Shown here in pieces: positions 33,286 through 44,017 of a stretch of DNA of 64,000 nt. The notes under the pieces are model-generated. The model saw only the letters and a list, made by a program, of their open reading frames with translations, searched no databases and had not been told where the DNA came from. The stretch lies in assembly GCA_947501275.1 (NCBI GenBank), contig CANMVD010000001.1, positions 434,001 through 498,000 of the forward strand. Direction: 5' to 3'. Made by a program: the position numbers and the translations under genes. How positions within the stretch are numbered: position 1 is the first letter of the stretch; each line of letters starts with the position of its first letter. The stretch comes from an uncultured Tateyamaria sp. Lineage in GTDB: Bacteria > Pseudomonadota > Alphaproteobacteria > Rhodobacterales > Rhodobacteraceae.

Positions 33286-36171
33286 TTACTGTTCAGGCAC
33301 AAGGATGTCGCGCTTGCCCACATGATTGGCGGGGCTGACAACGCCCTGATCCTCCATCTGCTCAACCAGCCGCGCAGCCTTGTTGTAGCCAATGGCCAGT
33401 TTGCGCTGGATATAGGAGGTCGAGCATTTGCGATCCTTGATCACGATGCCCACCGCCTGATCATACAGCGCGTCCTCGCCATCGGTGTTACCACCAAGCC
33501 CAAGAACAGCGTCGATGCCACTTTCCTTGTCCTCATCCGGCCCATCGACAACGCCGGACACATAATCCGGCACGCCAAAAGCCTTCAGGTGGTTCACGAT
33601 TTCCTCGACCTCTTCATCAGACACAAACGGCCCATGGCAGCGCGTGATCTTGGCGCCACCAGCCATGTAGAGCATGTCACCCATGCCCAGCAGCTGTTCG
33701 GCCCCCATCTCACCCAGAATCGTGCGGCTGTCGATTTTGCTGGTCACCTGGAAGGAGATCCGCGTGGGGAAGTTTGCCTTGATCGTACCGGTGATCACGT
33801 CCACCGACGGACGCTGTGTCGCCATGATCAGGTGGATGCCAGAAGCCCGCGCCATCTGCGCCAGACGCTGAATGCAGGCTTCGATTTCCTTGCCGGCGAC
33901 CATCATCAGGTCGGCCATCTCGTCCACAATGACAACGATGTAGGGCATCGCCTCGGGTGCAAATTCTTCCGTTTCAAAGATCGGATCACCCGTTTCATCA
34001 TCAAAACCGGTCTGAACAGTGCGCGAGAACATCTCGCCTCTGGCCAGCGCATCTTTGACCCGCCCATTGTAGCCATCGATGTTGCGCACGCCCATCTTGG
34101 ACATCTTGCGATAGCGCTCTTCCATCTCGCCCACAGTCCACTTGAGCGCCACAACCGCTTTTTTCGGGTCGGTCACAACAGGGGAAAGCAAATGGGGAAT
34201 GCCGTCATAGACGCTGAGTTCCAGCATCTTGGGGTCGATCATGATCAAACGGCACTCTTCTGGCGTCAACTTGTAAAGCAGCGACAAGATCATGGTGTTG
34301 ATGGCCACGGACTTGCCCGATCCGGTGGTCCCGGCGATCAAGAGGTGAGGCATCTTGGCAAGGTTGGCCACAACAGGGTCGCCGCCAATGTCTTTGCCCA
34401 GCGCAAGCGGCAACTTTTGATTGCCGTCGCCAAAGTCCCGCGTGGCCAGAATTTCGCGCAACAGGACCTTTTCGCGGTTCTCGTTTGGCAGTTCGATACC
34501 AATGACGGATCGTCCGGGCACAGTCGACACACGAGCCGACAGCGCGGCCATGGAACGGGCGATGTCATCGGCCAGCCCGATCACCCGGCTTGCTTTGAGA
34601 CCCGGCGCGGGTTCCAACTCGTACATAGTGACCACGGGACCCGGGCGGACCGAAACGATCTCACCTTTGACGCCGTAGTCATCAAGCACATTTTCCAGCA
34701 TCCGCGCGTTCTCTTCCAGCGCATCATCGCTGAGATGATGGCGTTCGATCACGGTGGGGTTTTCCAGCAGGTTCAATGGGGGCAGTTCAAACCCGGGATG
34801 CGTGTCTTCAAACTTCAGCTTTGGCTGCGCTTCCAGTTGCGCACGCGTGCTGGGTTGCACAGGTTTGCGCACGGGTTGCTGCACAACCTTGCGAGGTTCG
34901 GGCACGGGGATGTGAGGTGCCGCCATCGGCGCTGGTTCAGGTACGGGGTCGTGATACGTCTCGACCAGCGGTGCATCTTCCATGGGTGCGGCCACGTTTT
35001 GCGCCATCTCGGCCATCGGAGCGATGGGCGTCGTCATAGGCGCTACCAGCGGAGGCTCGACCGGCAGCGGCTGTGCGGCACCTGTCAGCGGTGGTTCTGG
35101 CGGCAGTGTGCTGCGCCCTGCCGTGTTGGCAATCAACGGATCCGGGCCACGGCCACGCCCTTTGGTCAGGGGGGCAACCGCCTGCACCTGAACAGCCGGG
35201 TTGGAACGCACCCGCGATTTGATCACGTCAGTGATCTTGGCCGAAATGCGGTCGTCTCTTGGCCCTTCATCGACAGTGACATTCATCTGCGGCTCGACAA
35301 GCTCGGGATCCGGCAGCGGCTCAGGCCGTTTGATCAGCGCAGGCATACGGGCCAGCAAACCAGTTTTGGCGGGCTCCTCTTCCTCCACCGCTTCGGGGTA
35401 GTCAGGCATGACGGGTACGGTGGCGGCATAGGCTTCCGCCTCAGCAGCAGCAGCCATCCGCGCAGCTTTCTTTTCAGCCTGACGGGCCTGCAAAACGCGG
35501 GCCGTGTGAGCGGCACCACTGGCGCCGCGGCCCAGCAGGTTCATCAGGGTGGCATAAACAACAACAGTACCAACCAGCAGGAAGCGACCCAGACGGGCCA
35601 ACTCAGGTCGGGTAAAGCCCAAAACAAAGGCGCCAAATGCAACGATGCCAACAGCCATCAAAAGCGACATCAACTTGACTGCAAAACTGGATCCAAGCGG
35701 CAAAACGGTCAGGATAATCGCCATGACGGTATCACCGCCCAGACCGCCCAGACCAAATCCATGCGTCGCTTGCCATTCCGCACCGGGTTGCAGTGTCGCC
35801 GCATAGATCGCGCCAAAAGCGATGGCAATCGGGGCAAAGATCAAACGCCCAACGGCCCGTTCCGTCCCGGCGTGCAGGACAAAACGCACGCCCCACGCCA
35901 TCAGCACGATCGCAATGCCAAAGACACCCCAACCACCGATCATGAACAGCGGAGCCGCAATAGAGGCCCCCGTCCGCCCCAGCCAGTTCTGCACAGGCGC
36001 ATCCGTCGAAGCCATCCAGTTGGGATCAGACGGCGTATAGCTCAGCGTCATGGCCGCCATCAGCAATCCGACAACCAACAGCGCAATCCCGATCAGTTCG
36101 CGCCCACGCTTTTCCAGCGCCGCAGCCATGTTCTGATCAAAAAGCGGATCCCGTCGGGTCTGGTATGCCAT
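33286..36171 (-). CDS. ftsK: DNA translocase FtsK
   Basis: This is a 961-residue divisome motor for chromosome segregation and dimer resolution. Four or five N-terminal membrane segments lie in about residues 25-200, followed by a Pro/Glu/Ala-rich linker (about 240-450) and the RecA-like motor with Walker A GTTGSGKS (about residue 612) and Walker [10 protein letters not shown] (about 750). The C-terminal gamma winged helix contains [19 protein letters not shown]. The ATG at 36171 has GAGGAAGAG upstream; twelve further residues in the open frame are not counted. Confidence 0.96.
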   Translation of the reverse strand: MAYQTRRDPLFDQNMAAALEKRGRELIGIALLVVGLLMAAMTLSYTPSDPNWMASTDAPVQNWLGRTGASIAAPLFMIGGWGVFGIAIVLMAWGVRFVLHAGTERAVGRLIFAPIAIAFGAIYAATLQPGAEWQATHGFGLGGLGGDTVMAIILTVLPLGSSFAVKLMSLLMAVGIVAFGAFVLGFTRPELARLGRFLLVGTVVVYATLMNLLGRGASGAAHTARVLQARQAEKKAARMAAAAEAEAYAATVPVMPDYPEAVEEEEPAKTGLLARMPALIKRPEPLPDPELVEPQMNVTVDEGPRDDRISAKITDVIKSRVRSNPAVQVQAVAPLTKGRGRGPDPLIANTAGRSTLPPEPPLTGAAQPLPVEPPLVAPMTTPIAPMAEMAQNVAAPMEDAPLVETYHDPVPEPAPMAAPHIPVPEPRKVVQQPVRKPVQPSTRAQLEAQPKLKFEDTHPGFELPPLNLLENPTVIERHHLSDDALEENARMLENVLDDYGVKGEIVSVRPGPVVTMYELEPAPGLKASRVIGLADDIARSMAALSARVSTVPGRSVIGIELPNENREKVLLREILATRDFGDGNQKLPLALGKDIGGDPVVANLAKMPHLLIAGTTGSGKSVAINTMILSLLYKLTPEECRLIMIDPKMLELSVYDGIPHLLSPVVTDPKKAVVALKWTVGEMEERYRKMSKMGVRNIDGYNGRVKDALARGEMFSRTVQTGFDDETGDPIFETEEFAPEAMPYIVVIVDEMADLMMVAGKEIEACIQRLAQMARASGIHLIMATQRPSVDVITGTIKANFPTRISFQVTSKIDSRTILGEMGAEQLLGMGDMLYMAGGAKITRCHGPFVSDEEVEEIVNHLKAFGVPDYVSGVVDGPDEDKESGIDAVLGLGGNTDGEDALYDQAVGIVIKDRKCSTSYIQRKLAIGYNKAARLVEQMEDQGVVSPANHVGKRDILVPEQ

Positions 36172-36187
36172 GTCTCTTCCTCGTCTC

Positions 36188-37366
36188 TTATGTGGCGTAA
36201 AGAACATCGCGAATGGCCCTCAGGCCTCGTTCCGTCTCTGCCTTTGGGGCGACCAGAGCCACCCGAATATATGTCTCGCCGGGATTGAACCCGTCGATCT
36301 CGCGGGCAAGATACGCGCCGGGCAGAACCCGCACGCCAGTTTCCTGCCAAAGTTTCAAGGCAGCCGCCTCGCCGTTTTCCACAGGCAACCACAGGAAAAA
36401 GCCGGCTTCAGGGGCAGCATAGCCCGGCACATCCCCAAGGATTGCGTCCGCCAGGTCGTATTTCTCGTGATATTGCGCGCGGTTTTGCACCACGTGGTCT
36501 TCGTCCGCCCAAACGGCTGCCGCCGCGTGCTGCAATGGTGTCGGCAAAGGCGTGCCCGCATAGGTGCGCAATTGCTTGGCCTCTCGGATCGTGCCGGCAC
36601 CACCCACAATGAAGCCCGAGCGCAAACCCGGAAGGTTCGAGCGTTTGGATAGCGAATGGAAAGCCACAACGCGCTCAGGATCTGCGCCCTCAAGACACTC
36701 CAGGATCCCCACAGGCGGGATGTCACGGTAAATCTCAGAATAACACTCATCCGCAAAGACCTGAAAGTCATAGCGCTCCGCCAAAGCGATCAGATCGCGC
36801 CAATAGGCCTTGTCAGCCACTGCTCCCTGAGGGTTGGCGGGCGAACACATGTAACACGCCACGGTGCGGTTCAGGATCTCGACATCAACGGATGCATAAT
36901 CCGGCAAATGCCCGGTCTCGGCCGTCGCAGGCACCAACACGGGCTCTGCGCCGGCGGAAATGGCCGCAAGCATGTAGACCTGATAAAACGGGTTGGGCAT
37001 CAACACGACAGGTTGCTGCCCATTCTTGACTTCGGGGCAAAGCGCCATGCCTGCGTTATAAAGCCCCTCTCGGGTGCCATTGAGCGGCATTACGTGGGTG
37101 TCTGCATCCAGAGCCACACCATAACGGCGACCCAACCAGTCGCAAAATGACTGGCGCAGTTCCGGCAAGCCCTCATTTGGTGGATAATTGTTAAAACCCG
37201 CAGCATGTTGGGCAATGACGTCCGTGACCCACGCTGGAAAAGCATGCTTTGGCTCGCCGATGGTCATATGCACGACGTCTCCGCCAGGTTGGATATGATC
37301 CAACAACGCGCGCAAACGCGGAAATGCATACGCCGGAAGGTTCGAAAACCGCTCGGGAAACTTCAT
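36188..37366 (-). CDS. dapC: Succinyldiaminopimelate aminotransferase-like (class I/II)
   Basis: This 392-residue PLP enzyme has the Schiff-base lysine in [16 protein letters not shown], a form typical of Dap[14 protein letters not shown] and CSPANPQG are the cofactor-binding segments. It would make N-succinyl-LL-2,6-diaminopimelate for lysine and peptidoglycan. The ATG at 37366 follows GAGG; a TTG directly before it is the alternative. It ends 16 bp upstream of ftsK on the same strand. General aspartate or alanine aminotransferase activity cannot be excluded. Confidence 0.82.
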   Translation of the reverse strand: MKFPERFSNLPAYAFPRLRALLDHIQPGGDVVHMTIGEPKHAFPAWVTDVIAQHAAGFNNYPPNEGLPELRQSFCDWLGRRYGVALDADTHVMPLNGTREGLYNAGMALCPEVKNGQQPVVLMPNPFYQVYMLAAISAGAEPVLVPATAETGHLPDYASVDVEILNRTVACYMCSPANPQGAVADKAYWRDLIALAERYDFQVFADECYSEIYRDIPPVGILECLEGADPERVVAFHSLSKRSNLPGLRSGFIVGGAGTIREAKQLRTYAGTPLPTPLQHAAAAVWADEDHVVQNRAQYHEKYDLADAILGDVPGYAAPEAGFFLWLPVENGEAAALKLWQETGVRVLPGAYLAREIDGFNPGETYIRVALVAPKAETERGLRAIRDVLYAT

Positions 37367-37501
37367 CAAACTGCCTCAGGTTCGGGATCGTGTTCGCCCC
37401 GTTTGCCCGAATGTAGCCCAAGCGAGACTCTTTCGTCCAGAAAAAGCCTCGTCAAAACCCGGTCTTGTGGCAAATCCGCCAATCCTCGGCCTCTTCTGAC
37501 C

Positions 37502-37549
37502 AAAAATACCATGGGGGAGGCTGAAAGCCGGGGGCGAAGCCCCCTGAGA
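37502..37549 (-). terminator. Double-hairpin element, copy A (terminator-like repeat)
   Basis: On the plus strand, GGGGGAG (513-519 of this kilobase) is followed by stem GGCT-GAA-AGCC (519-529), then stem GGGGGC-GAA-GCCCCC (530-544) and TGAGA. An A5 run at 37502-37506 becomes a T5 after the hairpins on the minus strand. It lies 26 bp after the amidase stop, in the transcript direction of that gene. A second copy with compensatory stem changes is at 53305-53354. The remaining bases of the 208-bp gap show no other feature. Confidence 0.6.
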
Positions 37550-37574
37550 ATGGCGTCGCGCAGCGGCCTTTGGA

Positions 37575-38903
37575 TTAGGTCAGCGCGGCTTCCGCGGCGA
37601 CACCCAGGCGCAACAGAGCTTCATCTCCATGTCGCAATCCCATCAGCATGATGCCGCAACTCGGAACACCTGTCGGCAGCGTCAACGCGCAAATCCCCAT
37701 CAGATTGCCGACACGTGTATTGCGCAGCGCCAACAGGTTCTCGGTTTTGTAATACGCGCTGTCCGTGTTGAGACGCTCCAGGTTCGGTGGCAGGATCGGC
37801 GCAGAGGGGGCAAGAACCGCATCAAAGCCCGCGACAGCCGCATCCCACGCATGGCGCACAGCCTCCAACTTGGCCCATGCCGCATTGTAATCTGGCGCAC
37901 TGAATTCGGCGCCAAGACGAAAGCGCTGCAAGATCTCGGCATACATCGCGTCCGGGTTGGCCTCGATCACGTCACGCCACAACCCATACACCTCGCCGGG
38001 CATCAACGGGCCAGCTTGATCCATCGCATCCGCCAATTCAGGCACCTCAATCGGAACAATCTTCGCTCCAGCAGCCTGCAACCGTTCGACCGCACTTTGA
38101 TAAGCGGCCATGGGTGCATCGCGAATGTCGTCCAGAACAACTGATTGCAGCGCGCCAAAGCGACGACCCTGCAACGAGGCGCCACGCAGATCCGGTGGTG
38201 ACGCCCCCTCCATGATCGCTGTCAACAAGGCAGCGTCTTCAACCGTCTTGGTCAAAGGCCCAACCGTGTCAAATCTGAAGCTCAAAGGAACGCAGCCTTC
38301 CAGCGACAGCCGACCATGGGTGGTTTTCATCCCAACCAGATCATTCCACGCAGATGGGATGCGCACAGACCCGCCCGTGTCAGACCCGATAGCAGCAGGC
38401 GCGAGTCCAAAAGCAACCGACGCAGCGGCCCCCGAAGACGATCCACCTGGCACAGCATCAGCGTCATTCACACAGGGCGGCGTCGCCGTGCTCGGGTTAT
38501 AGCCAAGGCCGGAAAAAGCAAGCTCGCTCATGTGGGTCTTGCCCAAACACACAAGTCCCATGGACGATGCGTTTTGTACAACAACGGCATCGGCATCAGG
38601 CACCCGCCCTTTCAACAGATTGGATCCGGCTTCGGTCCCATCTCCGGCCGTATCAAACAGATCTTTCCACGACACCGGCACCCCGTCCAACAAGGACAAC
38701 CGCTGGCCCACCTTCGCACGCTGCGAAGCGGCTTCGGCTTCGGCCATGGCACGCTGTGGCGTCACGCGGGCGTAGATGCGATCTTTGAGCTCATGCGCGT
38801 CAATCCGATCCAAAAAGGCGTGGGTCAGGTCCACAGGATCAATTTCGCCCGCTCCAATCAGGCGCCCCAATTCAGCTGCGGACTTTGTCATGTGATCTTG
38901 CAT
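37575..38903 (-). CDS. Amidase signature family hydrolase
   Basis: This 442-residue serine amidase has the Lys of the Ser-cisSer-Lys triad in VSWKDLFD (about residue 77), the Gly/Ser-rich PGGSSSGAAASVAFG (about 152-166), and the nucleophile region GSDTGGSVRIPSAW (about 174-187). This family includes GatA, but the gene stands alone without gatB or gatC, so it is a general amidase of unknown substrate. The ATG at 38903 has a GGAGGTG site 6 bases upstream; 36 residues of upstream reading frame overlap the divergent gene's promoter and are not coding. Confidence 0.87.
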   Translation of the reverse strand: MQDHMTKSAAELGRLIGAGEIDPVDLTHAFLDRIDAHELKDRIYARVTPQRAMAEAEAASQRAKVGQRLSLLDGVPVSWKDLFDTAGDGTEAGSNLLKGRVPDADAVVVQNASSMGLVCLGKTHMSELAFSGLGYNPSTATPPCVNDADAVPGGSSSGAAASVAFGLAPAAIGSDTGGSVRIPSAWNDLVGMKTTHGRLSLEGCVPLSFRFDTVGPLTKTVEDAALLTAIMEGASPPDLRGASLQGRRFGALQSVVLDDIRDAPMAAYQSAVERLQAAGAKIVPIEVPELADAMDQAGPLMPGEVYGLWRDVIEANPDAMYAEILQRFRLGAEFSAPDYNAAWAKLEAVRHAWDAAVAGFDAVLAPSAPILPPNLERLNTDSAYYKTENLLALRNTRVGNLMGICALTLPTGVPSCGIMLMGLRHGDEALLRLGVAAEAALT

Positions 38904-38985
38904 CGTACACCTCCATACGTTGGACTGGACGGTAGCGACGTCGCAGCGCATGGACAATCCCGCGCACCAGCGCATATTGCGGCTC

Positions 38986-40212
38986 ATGAACCATGACACC
39001 GATATCGCCATCGTGGGCGGCGGATTGGCCGGACCTGTCCTTGCGCTCGCCCTTGCGCAAACCGGTCAGCGGGTCACCGTCATCGACGCCCTCAGCACCG
39101 AGACCCGCGCAAATGCCGGGTTTGACGGACGCAGCTACGCGGTTGCGCTGACGTCCTGCCGTTTGCTGGACGGGATTGGCCTGTGGGACGAACTGGCGCC
39201 GCAGGCGCAGCCTATCCTCGAAATCAAAGTTTCTGACGGGCGGGCGGGCGAAGGGCCAGCGCCATTTTTCATGCATTTCGACCATGCCGAAATCGAAGAA
39301 GGCCCCATGGGCCATATGGTGCAGGACCGTCATCTGCGCCCTGCCCTGTTGAATGCCATGGCTGACACAGACGCCATCACCCATCTGACGCGCGAAGAGG
39401 TGGTGGCACAGACCGTAGAGCCGGGCAAAGTCACGCTGACACTGGCCTCGGGGCGAACACTTGCCGCCAAGGTGCTGATCGGGGCTGATGGTCGTGGCAG
39501 CGGCACAGCCGCGCGCGCGGGGATCAAGCGTATGGGCTGGGGCTACGGGCAAACGGCACTTGTTTGCGCCGTTGACCACGAGCAACCCCATAACGGCATC
39601 GCGCATCAATTCTTTATGCCCCAAGGGCCGTTGGCCATTCTGCCGCTGACCGGCAACACAAGTTCCATCGTCTGGAGCGAGACGGATACAAACGCCAAGG
39701 CTTTCATGGCGCTGGACGACGAGGCTTTCCTCACCATGCTTCGCCCGCGCTTTGGTGATTTTCTGGGTGACATTTCACTTGCCGGCAAACGCTACAGTTA
39801 CCCGTTGTCACTATCGCTCGCCACGCACTTGGTCGCGGACCGGGTCGCGCTGGTGGCCGACGCAGCACATGGCGTACATCCCATCGCAGGTCAGGGCCTG
39901 AATGCTGGACTGCGGGATATCGCAGCCTTGGCGGAAATCCTGACAGACGCAGCCCGACGCGGCGAAGACATCGGCGGCGGCAACGTCTTGGCGCAATATG
40001 AGCAATGGCGCCGTTTTGACAACACCGCGCTCGCGATGGTCACGGATGGGTTCAACCGCCTGTTCTCAAACGACAATGCACTATTGCGCGGAGTCCGAGA
40101 TGTCGGGATGGGGATGATCAGCGCGGTGCCTAGGCTACGGCGAGGATTTATCCGTGAGGCGGCAGGGCTAACCGGGGATCTGCCGCGTTTGATGCAGGGC
40201 CGCGCGCTGTAA
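38986..40212 (+). CDS. UbiH/UbiF-type FAD-dependent monooxygenase
   Basis: This 408-residue class A flavin hydroxylase has GGGLAGPVLALALAQ as N-terminal FAD loop, the IGADGRGS central motif and DAAHGVHPIAGQGLNAGLRD, the C-terminal FAD signature of the ubiquinone-biosynthesis hydroxylases. It probably hydroxylates the polyprenyl-benzoquinone ring in ubiquinone synthesis at the membrane. It is divergent from the amidase gene (82 bp). The start MNHDTDIAI is at 38986; weak SD. Which ring position it hydroxylates (UbiH, UbiI, UbiF or UbiL type) is undecided. Confidence 0.88.
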   Translation: MNHDTDIAIVGGGLAGPVLALALAQTGQRVTVIDALSTETRANAGFDGRSYAVALTSCRLLDGIGLWDELAPQAQPILEIKVSDGRAGEGPAPFFMHFDHAEIEEGPMGHMVQDRHLRPALLNAMADTDAITHLTREEVVAQTVEPGKVTLTLASGRTLAAKVLIGADGRGSGTAARAGIKRMGWGYGQTALVCAVDHEQPHNGIAHQFFMPQGPLAILPLTGNTSSIVWSETDTNAKAFMALDDEAFLTMLRPRFGDFLGDISLAGKRYSYPLSLSLATHLVADRVALVADAAHGVHPIAGQGLNAGLRDIAALAEILTDAARRGEDIGGGNVLAQYEQWRRFDNTALAMVTDGFNRLFSNDNALLRGVRDVGMGMISAVPRLRRGFIREAAGLTGDLPRLMQGRAL

Positions 40213-40262
40213 GGACATGCCGCCAAGGCAAAGCGGGGCGAGGTCCGCGCGCCTCCTTCAGG

Positions 40263-40439
40263 TCAGTCCAATGACCGCGCTTCGTCCACCAGCATGACCG
40301 GGATACCGTTGCGGATCGGATAAGCGATGCCAGCACCTTCAGAGATCAATTCCTGCCGCTCCGCGTCATAGCGCAATGTCCCGTGCGTTTCGGGGCATAC
40401 CAGCGCTTCGAGCATGTGGCGGTTGGCTGTTGTGGTCAT
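40263..40439 (-). CDS. Trm112 family small protein
   Basis: This is a 58-residue reading frame, shorter than usual gene-finding limits. It contains the Trm112-like pattern: [15 protein letters not shown], then an [19 protein letters not shown] stretch and a VDEAR end. Most members have two CxxC-like pairs; here only one Cys (C15) is kept, as in many alphaproteobacterial YcaR-type proteins. The ATG overlaps the stop of the LON-domain gene (ATGA at 40436-40439), so the two are coupled. Trm112 proteins stabilise methyltransferases; the partner here is unknown. Confidence 0.88.
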   Translation of the reverse strand: MTTTANRHMLEALVCPETHGTLRYDAERQELISEGAGIAYPIRNGIPVMLVDEARSLD

Positions 40440-41077
40440 TGCATGACCTCCCCTTCACCACCACGCAAATTGAACTCGATCAGAGTGACAAGTGTTTCGC
40501 GACGGGTGGACAAAGACGGCGCTTCGAGCAATGCCTGCTTATCCTCGGCATCAAAGTCCAGCATCATGGACAGCGAATTGATCAGCAGTTCGTCATCTGC
40601 TTCTTTCAGGGTTTCCCAATCTGCCGACAGGGACTGCGCATCAAAGTACCGACCCAGTTGCTCAAGAAACAGTGCGCGGTCAAAACCCGGATCGCCCTCG
40701 GCTTTGCCCTGGTCGCGATCAAAGCCATCCCAGTTCACTTCGCAGCGGCGATAGGGCGTGAACCCTTCGACCTCTTTGACGACGCGAAAGCGGGAAATCC
40801 CTGACAGGGTAATAAGATAGCGGTTGTCTTCGGTTTCCGAAAACTGCGTAATCCGCCCCGCACATCCGATCGTATGCAGGCCCGTGCCCTTGCGCCCTTC
40901 AACCTCGTTGGGTTGCACCATGCCAATCAGCCGATGCGATGTCTTCAGGGCATCGTCGAACATCTGCAAGTACCGCGGTTCGAACAGATGCAACGGAAGG
41001 CGCGCGCGCGGCAGCAAAAGAGCCCCGGGCAAAGGAAATACCGGGATCGTGCCGGGAAGGTCAGCCACTGTAATCAT
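40436..41077 (-). CDS. LON N-terminal (substrate-binding) domain protein
   Basis: This 213-residue protein consists of a stand-alone LON N-terminal domain: [29 protein letters not shown] at the start and the [16 protein letters not shown] segment around residue 70. There is no AAA+ or protease domain, so it is not a protease by itself. Proteins of this kind occur next to trm112 and thioredoxin genes in Rhodobacteraceae, as here. Role unknown; binding of unfolded protein is inferred from the domain. Confidence 0.87.
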   Translation of the reverse strand: MITVADLPGTIPVFPLPGALLLPRARLPLHLFEPRYLQMFDDALKTSHRLIGMVQPNEVEGRKGTGLHTIGCAGRITQFSETEDNRYLITLSGISRFRVVKEVEGFTPYRRCEVNWDGFDRDQGKAEGDPGFDRALFLEQLGRYFDAQSLSADWETLKEADDELLINSLSMMLDFDAEDKQALLEAPSLSTRRETLVTLIEFNLRGGEGEVMQ

Positions 41078-41104
41078 AAAATGTCAGCTAGCCCGCCAAT
41101 CGCA

Positions 41105-42022
41105 TCAGGCAAATATCATTGAGCTAAGACGACGACGTCCGTTCAAAACAATCGGGTCGTTGGCCTTGAGCGCATCAAAGACGGTGAACAATTGTGTCTT
41201 GGCCGCGCCATCGTTCCATTCACGATCCCGGCGGAACAATTCCAGCAATTCGTCAACTGCGCCGGCAGCGTCATCCGTTGCATGTAGCGCCTGAGCCAAA
41301 TCGAAGCGGGACTGGTGATCATCTGGATTGGCCTCTACCGCCGCCCGCAAGTCCGCCACGGGGCCCGCGTCAGCGGCCTGTCGGGCCAATTGCAGTTGCG
41401 CATGGGCAGCTTCCAGCTCGGGGCTTTTTGAAATCTCGGCCGCGGCGCCGTTCAAAACGGCCTCTGCCTGATCAAGATCACCCATGGCGATATGCGCGCG
41501 CACAAGACCGCCATAAGCACCAGCGTGATTGGGGTCTTCGCCAAGAATAGCCGCAAAAGTTTGGGCTGCATCATCCGCCTCTCCGGCGCTCAACATTTCC
41601 TCTGCCGCTTCGACGGCATCGTTTAGGCTGTCGCCGGGCGCTTCGCCACCAGAGGCCTTGATCACCCGATCCACGAAAGCATTCAGTTCAGAGCCGGGCA
41701 CGGCGCCCTGAAACCCGTCGACCGGTTGACCCTTCCAGAAGGCATACACAGTCGGAATGGACTGGATCTGCAACTGACCTGCAATGCCTTGGGCCTCATC
41801 CACGTTGATCTTGACCATCTTCACGGCACCTTTGGCCGCTGTCACCGCGTCCTCAAGCATCGGCCCCAATGTCTTGCAGGGGCCGCACCACGGGGCCCAG
41901 AAGTCCACAATCACGGGTACGGTCTGGCTGGCTTCGATCACGTCCGCCATGAACGTGGCTTCAGAGCCATCTTTGATCAAATCAGCGGTGGCAGGTGCTG
42001 CGGAAAGTCCCAAATCCATCAT
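41105..42022 (-). CDS. Thioredoxin-TPR co-chaperone, CnoX/YbbN-like
   Basis: This 305-residue protein has an N-terminal thioredoxin domain with an intact WAPWCGPCK active site (about residues 43-51) and the cis-proline region IQSIPTVYAF. It continues into a helical TPR region (about 140-300) rich in Ala and Glu. This domain order is that of CnoX (YbbN), a holdase linked to GroEL. Unlike E. coli CnoX, which has lost the CxxC, this copy keeps both cysteines and may also act as a reductase. The start is the first ATG at 42022 with GAGG 8 bases upstream. Confidence 0.9.
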   Translation of the reverse strand: MMDLGLSAAPATADLIKDGSEATFMADVIEASQTVPVIVDFWAPWCGPCKTLGPMLEDAVTAAKGAVKMVKINVDEAQGIAGQLQIQSIPTVYAFWKGQPVDGFQGAVPGSELNAFVDRVIKASGGEAPGDSLNDAVEAAEEMLSAGEADDAAQTFAAILGEDPNHAGAYGGLVRAHIAMGDLDQAEAVLNGAAAEISKSPELEAAHAQLQLARQAADAGPVADLRAAVEANPDDHQSRFDLAQALHATDDAAGAVDELLELFRRDREWNDGAAKTQLFTVFDALKANDPIVLNGRRRLSSMIFA

Positions 42023-42105
42023 CGTGCGGTCCTCTTTCTTCGGTTTGCGCTGTATATGGACATGTTCTGAGCAGATGCAAAGACACCGGGTGTTGTTTGC
42101 AGGGC

Positions 42106-42894
42106 TTACAGATCAAACGTCGCAAAGACAGGTGCGTGGTCGCTGGGCTTTTCCCATCCGCGCACGTCCCGCAATACGCGGCTTGAATGGGCAGCGTCTG
42201 CAATGTCTGACGTGGCCCAAACGTGATCCAGACGGCGGCCCTTGTCGGCGGCGTCCCAATCCTTGGCGCGATACGACCACCACGAATAAAGCAGCCCCTC
42301 GGGGATATCTTGCCGAGTGATGTCCACCCAATCGCCTGCCGTTTGCACATCTGCCAGATGTTCGACCTCAATCGGTGTGTGGCTGACAATCTTGAGAAGT
42401 TGTTTGTGGCTCCAGACATCATCCTCACGCGGGGCGATGTTAAGATCCCCAACAAGGATGGACTTTTTCGGAGCGGCCTTGGAAAAATGGTCGCGCATGT
42501 CTGTCAGGTAATCGAGCTTTTGGCCGAACTTTTCATTCTTGGTCCGATCCGGCACGTCACCCCCTGCGGGCACATAAAAGTTGTGGATCGTAACGCCATT
42601 CTCAAGGCGGCCTGCGATGTGGCGCGCATGGCCGAGATTCGCAAAATCAAAGGCATCGACCTCTTCCAGAGGGTGACGCGACAAGATGGCGACACCGTTG
42701 TAGCCCTTATCACCGCGCGCCACCATGTGTTCATAGCCAAGGGCGGCAAAACCCTCGCGCGGGATCTTGTCCACCGGGCTTTTGCACTCTTGCAAGCACA
42801 ACACATCCGGGCCCTGTTCTTCCAACAGCTTCAGCACGATGGGTTCGCGCAAGCGGACTGAGTTGATGTTCCAAGTGGCGAGGGTGAAAGGCAT
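42106..42894 (-). CDS. xthA: Exodeoxyribonuclease III / AP endonuclease
   Basis: This 262-residue enzyme of the endonuclease/exonuclease/phosphatase family repairs abasic sites and degrades 3' ends. Motifs are ATWNINSVRLR at the start, LCLQECK with the metal Glu, VGDLNIAPREDDVW with the catalytic Asp/Asn, and SDHAPVFATFDL at the C-terminus, which closes the active site. Length matches the family (about 268). It is a single gene, 83 bp upstream of the thioredoxin gene on the same strand. Confidence 0.94.
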   Translation of the reverse strand: MPFTLATWNINSVRLREPIVLKLLEEQGPDVLCLQECKSPVDKIPREGFAALGYEHMVARGDKGYNGVAILSRHPLEEVDAFDFANLGHARHIAGRLENGVTIHNFYVPAGGDVPDRTKNEKFGQKLDYLTDMRDHFSKAAPKKSILVGDLNIAPREDDVWSHKQLLKIVSHTPIEVEHLADVQTAGDWVDITRQDIPEGLLYSWWSYRAKDWDAADKGRRLDHVWATSDIADAAHSSRVLRDVRGWEKPSDHAPVFATFDL

Positions 42895-43016
42895 GAGATA
42901 CGCTCCGGTCTATCAGGCGCGGCAAACCTATCCCGGCCCCAGTCCCGCCACCAGCCCGAAAGGTGCGCAAAAGCAAAACGCGCTGCTGCGCACCCGCGCG
43001 CATCAAGGAGAACGAC

Positions 43017-43994
43017 ATGGCACTTTCAGACCAACGGCCCACAGGGTCTTCGTTTGGGCACAAAAGCACGGCCGCCGAAGTTGCAGCGCAGGTTGACCTG
43101 AGCGGCAAAACGGCTGTTGTCACGGGTGGGTATAGCGGTATCGGGATCGAAACTGTACGCGCCTTGGCCGGACGTGGTGCCCGAGTGGTTGTGCCAGTAC
43201 GCACGCCTCAAAAGGCCACTGCTGCGTTGGCGGACGTTGAAGGTGACATTACAGCCCTGCCCATGGATCTTGCCGATCTCGGGTCGGTCCGTCGCTTCGG
43301 GCAGGACGTGGCCCAGATGACACCAAGCCTTGATCTCTTGATCAACAACGCAGGTATCATGGCCTGTCCCATGGAACGCGTCGGACCGGGTTGGGAATCG
43401 CAGTTTGGCGTCAACCACATGGGGCATTTCGCGTTGACACAGACCTTGTTCCCGATGCTGGAACGGGCGGATGCGCCCCGCATCGTCGCCCTGTCTTCAA
43501 CAGGGCACAAGCTGTCTGACATCCGCTGGGATGACATTCAGTATGCCGAGACGGAATATGACAAATGGCAGGCCTACGGGCAGGCCAAAACAGCCAACGC
43601 GCTTTTCGCCAATGCAGCGTCGCGTCGCTTGCTGCCCCATGGAGGGCTCGCGTTCTCGGTACATCCCGGTGGCATTTTCACCCCACTACAGCGCCACTTG
43701 CCACAGGAAGAAATGATTGCTCTTGGCTGGTTGGGCGAGGATGGCGCGCCTTCTGAACGCGCCATGCAGGGTTTCAAATCACCAGAGCAGGGCGCATCAA
43801 CGACTGTATGGGCTGCAACCTCTCCGTCTCTGGACGGCAGAGCAGGTGTCTATTGCGAGGATTGCGATATAGCCGCTGTCACGGATCCCGACGACCCAAC
43901 CGCCCGCTTTGTGGGTGTGGATCCACATGCTTGCGATGACGAGTCTGCCGAGCGGCTGTGGACACTAAGCGAAGCCCTTTTGGCACAAGCCTGA
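43017..43994 (+). CDS. SDR family oxidoreductase (retinol-dehydrogenase/WW-oxidoreductase type)
   Basis: This 325-residue SDR has TGGYSGIG (NADP loop, about residues 38-45), INNAGIM, the catalytic Ser in LSSTGHKL and YGQAK (YxxxK). The long insert between the Ser and Tyr motifs and the C-terminal HPGGIFTPLQRHL are usual for the retinol dehydrogenase-like subgroup found widely in bacteria. The ATG at 43017 has AAGGAG 6 bases away; 18 upstream residues in frame are rejected. It faces the response regulator across a minus-strand terminator. Substrate unknown. Confidence 0.88.
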   Translation: MALSDQRPTGSSFGHKSTAAEVAAQVDLSGKTAVVTGGYSGIGIETVRALAGRGARVVVPVRTPQKATAALADVEGDITALPMDLADLGSVRRFGQDVAQMTPSLDLLINNAGIMACPMERVGPGWESQFGVNHMGHFALTQTLFPMLERADAPRIVALSSTGHKLSDIRWDDIQYAETEYDKWQAYGQAKTANALFANAASRRLLPHGGLAFSVHPGGIFTPLQRHLPQEEMIALGWLGEDGAPSERAMQGFKSPEQGASTTVWAATSPSLDGRAGVYCEDCDIAAVTDPDDPTARFVGVDPHACDDESAERLWTLSEALLAQA

Positions 43995-44017
43995 CGGGCG
44001 ACTAAGCCGGGTTGGCC

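Noticed and set aside
33322-36288. 988-residue open frame on the plus strand opposite ftsK
   Set aside because: It is an antisense shadow caused by high GC and codon bias of ftsK; its His/Arg/Gln-rich translation has no domain pattern and ftsK is unmistakable.
40213-40262. GC-rich 50-bp gap between the ubiH-like and Trm112 genes as a terminator
   Set aside because: Short repeats of G and C occur, but no stem with a following T-run could be drawn.
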